From: UBA11540 sp045536425
GTDB lineage: Bacteria > Bacillota > Clostridia > Oscillospirales > Ruminococcaceae
Reading direction: 5' to 3'
Assembly: GCA_045536425.1 (NCBI GenBank)
Contig: JAZSNN010000037.1
Coordinates: 1-5,676 of the forward strand
DNA: 5,676 nucleotides
In this document: piece by piece, positions 1 through 4,733 of the stretch
How the letters are laid out: each line of letters opens with the position of its first letter
How positions within the stretch are numbered: position 1 is the stretch's first letter
Notes under the pieces: model-generated
What the model saw: only the letters and a program-made list of their open reading frames with translations
Told to the model about the DNA's origin: nothing
Databases searched by the model: none
Made by a program: the position numbers and the translations under genes

Positions 1-127
1 TGAAGTTGTGCACCTGTTCGTATGTGAACCCAAACTTTTCTCCAATTTCTCGCTTTGTTAGCCCTTGTGATTTCAGTTCTAAAATTTCCTGTTCATAGCC
101 CTTGATATGTCGATAACTTCTTGGCAT
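1..127 (-). CDS. IS3-family transposase OrfA-like protein, N-terminal part (runs off the left edge)
   Basis: The minus strand from an ATG at 127-125 gives 42 codons without a stop to the window edge. The protein begins MPRSYRHIKGYEQEIL and continues with LKSQGLTKREIGEKFGF, a helix-turn-helix segment. This start and helix pattern is familiar from the small first ORF (OrfA) of IS3-family elements in Firmicutes, which binds the IS ends and is joined to the DDE-domain OrfB by programmed frameshifting. Neither the OrfA end nor OrfB is visible. The start is supported by a purine-rich AGGGGG (plus-strand 135-140) 7 nt upstream, which lies inside a hairpin arm. The call to IS3 rests on N-terminal resemblance only; another small HTH protein is possible. 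Confidence 0.65.
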   Translation of the reverse strand, partial: MPRSYRHIKGYEQEILELKSQGLTKREIGEKFGFTYEQVHNF

Positions 128-134
128 AAATATT

Positions 135-171
135 CCCCCTATGGTAGTTTCTTTTATTCTACCATAGGGGG
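135..171. repeat. Perfect 13-bp hairpin over the OrfA ribosome binding site
   Basis: CCCCCTATGGTAG at 135-147 is exactly complementary to CTACCATAGGGGG at 159-171, with an 11-nt loop. In leftward RNA the 3' arm carries AGGGGG, the only Shine-Dalgarno-like sequence before the OrfA ATG, so folding would hide it. In rightward RNA the stem is followed by a U-rich stretch (TTCTATTTTTCTATT), so it could act as a terminator for transcription leaving the IS. Confidence 0.7.
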
Positions 172-184
172 TTCTATTTTTCTA
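156..184 (-). promoter_or_regulatory. Possible weak promoter for the IS transposase
   Basis: On the minus strand, TAGAAA (184-179) and TAGAAT (161-156) are separated by 17 nt. The -35 matches the consensus at 4 of 6 positions and the -10 at 5 of 6. Transcription would start near 149, inside the loop of the 135-171 hairpin, so the element's own transcript would lack the 5' arm and leave the ribosome binding site open. This is a consensus match in AT-rich DNA and is tentative. Confidence 0.3.
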
Positions 185-227
185 TTGTCCGTTTTTACTG
201 GACTTGTTCACTCTGCAGGTGGTTTTT

Positions 228-887
228 TCATAACAGCTTGAAGTGTTTTTTCCTACTTTCGATAACGCCTTCTTGTCTGAGCTTTCCGATTTCAACCGAA
301 AGACCGCTACGGTCAACCTCGAGATAATCCGCAAGCTCCTGACGGTCAAACGGTATCTCAAAGCTGTCAGATCCTGCCTTTTTGGCTTGTAGCATAAGAT
401 ATGTCATCAGCTTTTCTCGGGTCGTGCGTTTCGAGGTAACCTCAATTTTCTGATGAAACATCAGCGTTTTAACAGCAAGGTCTTTCATAAGATTGAATAT
501 CAATTGCTGGTGAAAGTCGCAGTTGTTTGAGCAGGTGTGCAGAATGTGGTCAGAGTTTATGAGCATAACCTCGCAAGACTCGTTTGCTATTACCGTTACG
601 GGTATCGTGCCTACCTCTGCACAGGCAAAAGCCTCTGCAAAAACCTCGGACGGTGAGATTTCGGAGAGAATGCTTCTGTTTCCGTAGAAATCGATCTGTA
701 TTATCTGTGCACTTCCCGAAAGCAAAACGCCCACGTACTTAGCGGGTGTCCCTTCTGCAAAGATAGTGTATTTTTTATCAAAAGAAACCACCCTTGCGCC
801 CAAACAATTGAGCATCAGCAAAAGCTTTTCATCCTCTATTCCAAAGAATAGGGGACATTTTTTTAAAATTTCCAAATATTTTTTCAA
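228..887 (-). CDS. Crp/Fnr-family transcriptional regulator
   Basis: This 219-aa DNA-binding regulator has the Crp/Fnr layout. Residues ~10-125 form the cyclic-nucleotide-binding-type beta-roll (CPLFFGI at 11-17, FAEGTPAKYVGVLLSGSAQI at ~43-62). A dimerisation helix (~125-150) follows, then a winged helix-turn-helix at ~155-217 with DRQELADYLEVDRSGLSVEI at 181-200, where the second helix should read DNA. It lacks the N-terminal cysteine cluster of classical FNR. Its cysteines are C11, C28, C89, C105, C119 and C123, with C119-x3-C123-x2-H126 as a compact group, so the ligand or sensor chemistry is unknown. The start is TTG at 887-885, supported by AAGGAG 7 nt upstream; no ATG start fits the domain. 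It is divergent from the dehydrogenase operon, with a palindrome between them, so it probably controls that operon and itself. No terminator lies between its stop and the neighbouring IS. Confidence 0.9.
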   Translation of the reverse strand: MKKYLEILKKCPLFFGIEDEKLLLMLNCLGARVVSFDKKYTIFAEGTPAKYVGVLLSGSAQIIQIDFYGNRSILSEISPSEVFAEAFACAEVGTIPVTVIANESCEVMLINSDHILHTCSNNCDFHQQLIFNLMKDLAVKTLMFHQKIEVTSKRTTREKLMTYLMLQAKKAGSDSFEIPFDRQELADYLEVDRSGLSVEIGKLRQEGVIESRKKHFKLL

Positions 888-894
888 AAAAGTT

Positions 895-900
895 CTCCTT
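895..900 (-). promoter_or_regulatory. Ribosome binding site that fixes the TTG start of the Crp/Fnr gene
   Basis: AAGGAG on the minus strand lies 7 nt before the TTG at 887-885. It is the reason for choosing TTG, because there is no ATG or GTG nearby in frame. It is separated by only 1 nt from the 902-917 palindrome. Confidence 0.75.
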
Positions 901-901
901 T

Positions 902-917
902 TGTTGAAAATTCAACA
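902..917. promoter_or_regulatory. CRP/FNR-type operator palindrome TGTTGAAAATTCAACA
   Basis: Seven-base arms TGTTGAA and TTCAACA flank a central AA. This is the 16-bp size and half-site spacing of Crp-family sites (TGTGA-N6-TCACA), here in the form TGTTG-N6-CAACA. Its centre (909.5) is about 41.5 bp upstream of the start site predicted from the rightward TATAAT at 939-944, the position of a class II activator site. It is also just downstream of the predicted start of the leftward regulator transcript (about 925), where bound protein would block transcription. Binding by the adjacent regulator is inferred, not shown. Confidence 0.65.
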
Positions 918-944
918 TACTTCTTGGCTTTATTATATTATAAT
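916..944 (+). promoter_or_regulatory. Promoter of the dehydrogenase/ferredoxin-like operon (poor -35)
   Basis: A perfect -10 TATAAT lies at 939-944, with a predicted start near 951 and a leader of about 22 nt. The sequence 17 nt upstream (CATACT at 916-921) barely resembles a -35 box, as expected for an activator-dependent promoter. An alternative -10, TATATT at 934-939, would put the palindrome nearer to the start. Confidence 0.55.
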
Positions 945-960
945 TAAGACATAAAATCAA
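932..960 (-). promoter_or_regulatory. Promoter of the Crp/Fnr regulator gene
   Basis: On the minus strand, TTGATT (960-955) and TATAAT (937-932) are exactly 17 nt apart, with a predicted start near 925. It overlaps the rightward promoter almost completely: the two -10 boxes are separated by one base. Polymerase should therefore be able to occupy only one promoter at a time. Confidence 0.6.
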
Positions 961-972
961 GGAGAAAAACTG

Positions 973-2007
973 ATGAAAATAGCATTTTTTGATACAAAAC
1001 CATACGACAAACCGTCGTTTGAAAAATACGGCGCAGAAAACGGCATCAAATTTAAATATTATGAAACAAAGCTCAATGAGGATACAGTCGACCTTGCAAA
1101 AGGCTGTGATGGTGTCTGTGTATTCGTAAATGATACTGTAAATGCAGAGGTTATCGACCGTCTTTGCGAACTCGGCGTAAAGGTGATTGCACTGCGTTGT
1201 GCAGGGTTTAACAACGTGGATATGAAATATGCTTTTGGAAAAATTCACGTGTTAAGAGTTCCGGCATATTCTCCGTATGCGGTGGCAGAGCATACGATGG
1301 CGATGCTCCTCACTTCAATTCGGCGTATTCATAAAGCTTATATCCGCACAAGAGACTTCAATTTCAGTCTCACGGGTATGACGGGATTTGACCTTTACGG
1401 TAAAACGGTTGGTGTAATCGGCACAGGGCGCATAGGCAGAGTGTTTATCGACATCTGCCGTGGCTTTGGAATGAAGGTTTTGGCATACGATAAGTTTCAA
1501 ACTGAGGGACTTGCAAACGGCGACACAATAAAATATGTTTCCTTAGACCAACTGTTTGAGGAGAGCGACATAATTTCTTTGCATTGTCCTTTGAACGAAG
1601 AGACGTATCATATTATAGATGAACAATCCCTCGCAAAGTGCAAACGCGGAGTAGTAATACTCAACACTTCGAGAGGAGCTTTGGTTGATGCCGAGGCGCT
1701 TTTGGCAGGAATCAAGAACCGTAAAGTAGGCGCTGCCTGCCTCGATGTCTATGAGGAAGAATCTGAACTGTTTTTCGAGGACTTTTCGGGACACATTCTT
1801 GAGGACGATATACTTGCAAGGCTTATTTCAATGCCCAACGTTATAGTCACGTCGCATCAGGCGTTTCTGACAGAAGAGGCACTTTCAAATATAGCGGAAA
1901 CGACAGTGAAAAATATTGTAGACTTTTTTGAAACTAATCAATGTGCCAACGAGCTTTGCTACCGTTGCGGAGTAGCAGAGGATTGTAAGAGCGGAAAATG
2001 TTTTTAA
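973..2007 (+). CDS. ldhA: D-2-hydroxyacid dehydrogenase, D-lactate dehydrogenase type, with a cysteine-rich tail
   Basis: This 344-aa cytoplasmic NAD-dependent enzyme probably reduces pyruvate to D-lactate. The Rossmann motif GTGRIG is at 150-155. The active-site residues of D-lactate dehydrogenases are all present: R234 (in NTSRG), D258 and E263 (in DVYEEE), and H295 (in SHQAF). The substrate-binding loop VPAYSPYAVAEH is at ~96-107, and the LFFED segment at ~266-270 resembles fermentative LdhA proteins. The body ends in NEL like many LdhA proteins, but about 16 residues follow with C329-x2-C332-x5-C338-x4-C343, plus C324 just before. The ATG has AAGGAG 8 nt upstream. It is the first gene of an operon with the ferredoxin-like protein (13-nt gap) and is driven from the divergent promoter region. 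Another 2-hydroxyacid substrate is possible, but the catalytic set and sequence style favour D-lactate. Confidence 0.88.
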   Translation: MKIAFFDTKPYDKPSFEKYGAENGIKFKYYETKLNEDTVDLAKGCDGVCVFVNDTVNAEVIDRLCELGVKVIALRCAGFNNVDMKYAFGKIHVLRVPAYSPYAVAEHTMAMLLTSIRRIHKAYIRTRDFNFSLTGMTGFDLYGKTVGVIGTGRIGRVFIDICRGFGMKVLAYDKFQTEGLANGDTIKYVSLDQLFEESDIISLHCPLNEETYHIIDEQSLAKCKRGVVILNTSRGALVDAEALLAGIKNRKVGAACLDVYEEESELFFEDFSGHILEDDILARLISMPNVIVTSHQAFLTEEALSNIAETTVKNIVDFFETNQCANELCYRCGVAEDCKSGKCF

Positions 2008-2020
2008 TCAGGAGGAAGTT

Positions 2021-2716
2021 ATGTTAAGAAAAATTATAAAGATAGACGAAGAAAAATGCAACGGATGCGGCGCTTGTGCAAAAGCGTGTCACGAGGGCGC
2101 AATAGAGATGATAAACGGAAAGGCAAAACTCACACGTGAGGATTACTGCGACGGACTCGGCGATTGCCTTCCCGCTTGTCCGACAAATGCAATAACCTTC
2201 GAGGAACGTGAGGCTCCTGCTTATGACGAGGATGCTGTGCGTCAGGCAAAGATGCAGAAAATCGGTGTCAAACTCCCTTGCGGTTGCCCCTCAACACAGT
2301 CAAAAACGATTAAGCGCGAAGCCCCTGTGCAGAGCAAAACAATGACAGTTACAAGTCAGCTTTCGCAATGGCCCTGCCAGATAAAACTCGTGCCCGTAAA
2401 TGCTCCGTACTTTGAGGATGCAAACCTTCTCATAGCAGCAGACTGCACCGCTTTTGCGTACGGAAATTTCCACAATGAGTTTATCCGCAACCACATCACA
2501 TTGATAGGTTGCCCCAAACTCGACGAGGGCGATTATGCCGAGAAACTTACACAGATAATTGCAAATAATAATATAAAAAGCGTAAAAATTGTCCGTATGG
2601 AAGTGCCCTGCTGCGGCGGTATAGAAAATGCTGTAAAACGCGCATTACAGGCGAGCGGAAAGTTCATTCCGTGGCAGGTCGTAACAATATCTACAGACGG
2701 AAAAATTATTGATTAA
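2021..2716 (+). CDS. Ferredoxin-like 4Fe-4S protein with additional conserved-looking cysteines
   Basis: This 231-aa protein has an N-terminal ferredoxin domain. The first motif is C13-x2-C16-x2-C19-x3-C23. The second is C43-x5-C49-x3-C53-P, where the position of the usual second cysteine is L46 (CDGLGDCLPACP). A linker follows with PCGCP (C87, C89), then a C-terminal domain of ~115-231 holding C119, C142 (IAADCTAFAYGNF), C164 (LIGCPKL) and the CC pair at 197-198 (VPCCGG). There is no membrane segment or signal peptide, so it is cytoplasmic. I recognise it as a recurring anaerobe protein of unassigned function, usually labelled 4Fe-4S binding protein. An electron-carrier or metal-cluster role is inferred from the cysteines. 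AGGAGG lies 5 nt before the ATG. The 13-nt gap after the dehydrogenase argues for co-transcription. Confidence 0.85.
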   Translation: MLRKIIKIDEEKCNGCGACAKACHEGAIEMINGKAKLTREDYCDGLGDCLPACPTNAITFEEREAPAYDEDAVRQAKMQKIGVKLPCGCPSTQSKTIKREAPVQSKTMTVTSQLSQWPCQIKLVPVNAPYFEDANLLIAADCTAFAYGNFHNEFIRNHITLIGCPKLDEGDYAEKLTQIIANNNIKSVKIVRMEVPCCGGIENAVKRALQASGKFIPWQVVTISTDGKIID

Positions 2717-2720
2717 GCAC

Positions 2721-2749
2721 TTGAAAGATTGAAAAAATAGAAGTATAAT
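2721..2749 (+). promoter_or_regulatory. Strong sigma-A-type promoter before fprA
   Basis: TTGAAA at 2721-2726 and a perfect TATAAT at 2744-2749 are exactly 17 nt apart, with a predicted start near 2756. The box begins 5 nt after the stop of the ferredoxin-like gene. No copy of the 902-917 palindrome is near it, so the downstream block may be transcribed independently of that operator, although no terminator separates the two operons. Confidence 0.7.
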
Positions 2750-2766
2750 CTAATTATTAAAACAAT

Positions 2767-2771
2767 AGAGG
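2767..2771 (+). promoter_or_regulatory. Ribosome binding site for the GTG start of fprA
   Basis: AGAGG lies 9 nt before the GTG. It is weaker than the AGGAGG-type sites of the genes around it, and together with the GTG start suggests lower initiation than for ferritin or rubredoxin. Confidence 0.55.
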
Positions 2772-2780
2772 TAAAAAGCA

Positions 2781-3935
2781 GTGTATATTACAGACGACAT
2801 AAAGTATATCGGAGTAAACGACCACAAAATTGACCTTTTTGAAGGTCAGTATAAGGTTCCAAACGGAATGGCGTACAACTCATACGTTATAATTGACGAA
2901 AAGATTGCGGTTTTCGATACTGTTGATGCCGCTTTTACACACGAGTGGCTTGATAATCTGCAAAAGGAACTGGCAGGAAGAAAGCCCGACTATCTCATAG
3001 TTTTGCATATGGAGCCCGACCATTCGGCAAGCATAGTGCATTTTACAAATGCATATCCCGAGACGAAGATAGTTGCATCGGCAAAGGCTTTTGCAATGAT
3101 GAAAAATTTCTTTGGCACCGATTTTGCTGATAAAAAGTTGGTAGTAGGGGAAGGGGATACACTTGCGCTCGGCAAACACAACCTCACCTTCGTTACCGCT
3201 CCAATGGTGCATTGGCCCGAGGTGCTTGTGGCATATGACTCTACTGACAAGATTCTCTTTTCTGCCGACGCTTTTGGAAAATTCGGCGCACTCGACGTTG
3301 AAGAGGGCTGGACAGACGAGGCAAGACGCTACTACACCGGTATCGTCGGAAAGTATGGCGCACAGGTGCAAACTCTTCTCAAAAAGGCTTCAACACTGGA
3401 TATTCAAAAAATCTGTTCGCTGCACGGCCCGATACTCACCGAAAATCTCGGCTATTACCTCGATCTCTACAACAAATGGTCTAGTTATCAGCCCGAAGAA
3501 GAGGGCATTGTAATAGCATATACGTCGGTCTACGGCAATACCAAAAAAGCAGTGCTCGGCTTGGCAGACAAGCTCAGCAAAAACGGATGCCCCAATGTAG
3601 TGACCTACGACCTTGCAAGATGCGATATGGCAGAGGCAGTCTCGGATGCCTTTAGATATAGTAAACTTGTTCTTGCAACCACAACCTACAATGCTGACAT
3701 CTTCCCGCAGATGCGCGAATTTATCGCACATCTTACAGAGCGTAACTTCCAAAACAGAACGGTAGCGCTCATCGAAAACGGAAGCTGGGCACCTATGGCG
3801 GCAAAGGTTATGAGAGAAAGCCTTGAAAAATGCAAAAACCTCATATTTGCAGAAAACACTGTGAAAATTCTCTCAGCGCTAAACGAAGAAAGCTCACTAC
3901 AGCTTGATGCACTCGTTAAAGAACTCTGCGAGTGA
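2781..3935 (+). CDS. fprA: A-type flavodiiron protein (FprA), O2/NO reductase
   Basis: This cytoplasmic 384-aa enzyme reduces O2 to water and/or NO to N2O, normally with electrons from rubredoxin. The N-terminal metallo-beta-lactamase-like domain (~1-238) carries the full diiron ligand set: H76, E78, D80 and H81 (in HMEPDH), H144 (in MVHWPE), D163 (in FSADAFG) and H215 (in SLHGP). The C-terminal flavodoxin domain (~242-384) has the FMN phosphate loop YTSVYGNT at 247-254 and flavin-contact stretches TTYNADIFP (~301-309) and NGSWAP (~333-338). The length is normal for class A, with no fused rubredoxin; a separate rubredoxin gene lies two genes downstream. The start is GTG at 2781, with AGAGG 9 nt upstream and the usual N-terminus MYITDDIKYIG. 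Whether O2 or NO is the main substrate cannot be read from the sequence. Confidence 0.95.
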   Translation: MYITDDIKYIGVNDHKIDLFEGQYKVPNGMAYNSYVIIDEKIAVFDTVDAAFTHEWLDNLQKELAGRKPDYLIVLHMEPDHSASIVHFTNAYPETKIVASAKAFAMMKNFFGTDFADKKLVVGEGDTLALGKHNLTFVTAPMVHWPEVLVAYDSTDKILFSADAFGKFGALDVEEGWTDEARRYYTGIVGKYGAQVQTLLKKASTLDIQKICSLHGPILTENLGYYLDLYNKWSSYQPEEEGIVIAYTSVYGNTKKAVLGLADKLSKNGCPNVVTYDLARCDMAEAVSDAFRYSKLVLATTTYNADIFPQMREFIAHLTERNFQNRTVALIENGSWAPMAAKVMRESLEKCKNLIFAENTVKILSALNEESSLQLDALVKELCE

Positions 3936-3989
3936 TATGAAGGCCCCGAAAATAACGGCAGATTTTGAAGAAAAATAAGGAGGACAACT

Positions 3990-4499
3990 ATGAACGCAAA
4001 GGTACACGAGCTTTTAAACGACCAGATAAATAAGGAATTCTATTCTGCATATTTATATCTGGATTTCTCAAACTATTTTAAGGCGAAGGGTCTTGATGGT
4101 TTTGCAAACTGGTATATGATTCAGGCACAGGAAGAAAGAGACCACGCGATGCTCTTTTACACCTATCTGCAGAATGAAAATATGTCGGTAACACTCAAAG
4201 AGATTGCAAAACCCGACAAGGTTTTCGAAAACAATATGGACGTTCTTCTTGCAGGCCTTGAGCACGAAAAATATGTTACCTCGCTTATCAACAATATCTA
4301 CAGCGAGGCATATGATGTAAAAGACTTTAGAACGATGCAGTTTTTGGATTGGTTCGTCAAAGAGCAGGGAGAAGAGGAAACAAATGCAAACGACCTCATC
4401 TCAAAGATGGAACTCTTTGGCTCCGACCCTAAGAGCTTGTATATGTTAAATCAAGAACTTGCCGCGAGAGTGTATAGCGCTCCTTCGCTGGTACTTTAA
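3990..4499 (+). CDS. ftnA: Non-haem bacterial ferritin
   Basis: This 169-aa iron-storage protein is expected to assemble into a 24-subunit cytoplasmic shell that oxidises Fe(II) and stores it as mineral. Its length is normal and the four-helix pattern is clear. Aligned by eye with E. coli FtnA at an offset of one residue, the ferroxidase ligands are complete: E16, E49, H52, E93, Q126 and E129, with the conserved Tyr at Y23. The stretches INKEFYSAYLYL and AQEERDHA are typical. AAGGAGG lies 6 nt before the ATG. It sits 54 nt after fprA with no terminator or clear promoter between, and 23 nt before rubredoxin, so the three are probably one transcript. The pairing with FprA suggests capture of iron and removal of oxidants under air exposure. 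Confidence 0.95.
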   Translation: MNAKVHELLNDQINKEFYSAYLYLDFSNYFKAKGLDGFANWYMIQAQEERDHAMLFYTYLQNENMSVTLKEIAKPDKVFENNMDVLLAGLEHEKYVTSLINNIYSEAYDVKDFRTMQFLDWFVKEQGEEETNANDLISKMELFGSDPKSLYMLNQELAARVYSAPSLVL

Positions 4500-4522
4500 A
4501 AAATTAACGGAGGTAAAAAACT

Positions 4523-4681
4523 ATGAAAAAATATGTATGTGACGTATGCGGATGGGTATACGATGAGGCTGAAGGCGATGCAGAACTCGGCATTGCAGCA
4601 GGAACGAAGTTCGAGGATCTTCCCGAAGACTTTGAGTGTCCTCTCTGCGGAGTTGGTAAAGATAGCTTCAGCGAAGAATAA
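4523..4681 (+). CDS. rd: Rubredoxin
   Basis: This 52-aa one-iron electron carrier begins MKKYVCDVCGWVYDEAEGD. Iron is bound by four cysteines in two knuckles, C6-x2-C9-G and C39-x2-C42-G, with the conserved aromatic and Pro residues (Y4, W11, Y13, F30, P34, F37, P40) in place. The length (52) is typical. GGAGGT lies 8 nt before the ATG. It is the natural electron donor of FprA, and its placement in the same gene block supports that partnership. The NADH:rubredoxin reductase that should feed it is not in this window. The protein is strongly acidic, as rubredoxins usually are. Confidence 0.96.
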   Translation: MKKYVCDVCGWVYDEAEGDAELGIAAGTKFEDLPEDFECPLCGVGKDSFSEE

Positions 4682-4688
4682 GTTTTCG

Positions 4689-4711
4689 GTTCCCACAAAT
4701 TTTGTGGGAAC
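4689..4711 (+). terminator. Hairpin after rubredoxin, possible partial terminator
   Basis: GTTCCCACAAA (4689-4699) is perfectly complementary to TTTGTGGGAAC (4701-4711), but the centre has only one unpaired base, so the real loop must open some A/T pairs. The following bases, TTTGTTCT, form only a short U tract. It could terminate part of the transcripts before the ZIP gene or act as a processing site that stabilises the upstream mRNA. No promoter is evident before the ZIP gene, so some read-through is expected. Confidence 0.55.
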
Positions 4712-4733
4712 TTTGTTCTAAGGAGATGCTTTT

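Larger units (their letters stand above)
1..210 (-). mobile_element. IS3-like insertion sequence, 5' end (partial)
   Basis: This is the terminal segment of an insertion sequence whose body lies to the left of the window. It contains the start of a transposase ORF, a 13-bp hairpin in front of it, and an outer stretch at about 186-210. Read on the minus strand, that outer stretch begins TGAACAAGTCC and ends AACGGACA, as expected of an IS3-type terminal inverted repeat beginning with TG. The outer boundary is a guess, because the other end of the element and any target duplication are outside the window. If the boundary is right, the element ends about 17 bp beyond the stop codon of the regulator gene. 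Confidence 0.55.

Noticed and set aside
228..887. A classical oxygen-sensing FNR protein.
   Set aside because: The N-terminal cysteine cluster needed for the 4Fe-4S sensor is absent; only C11 and C28 are near the N-terminus.
829..1248. A 139-codon minus-strand frame over the divergent promoter region and the start of the dehydrogenase.
   Set aside because: It is antisense to two well-supported genes and covers the promoters. The sequence shows no domain, and the real regulator start at 887 has its own ribosome binding site.
3937..3978. A 13-codon ATG-TAA reading frame between fprA and ferritin (MKAPKITADFEEK).
   Set aside because: No ribosome binding site precedes it, and it looks like chance in a 54-nt gap. 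Its stop overlaps the ferritin Shine-Dalgarno, so translational coupling is conceivable but unsupported.
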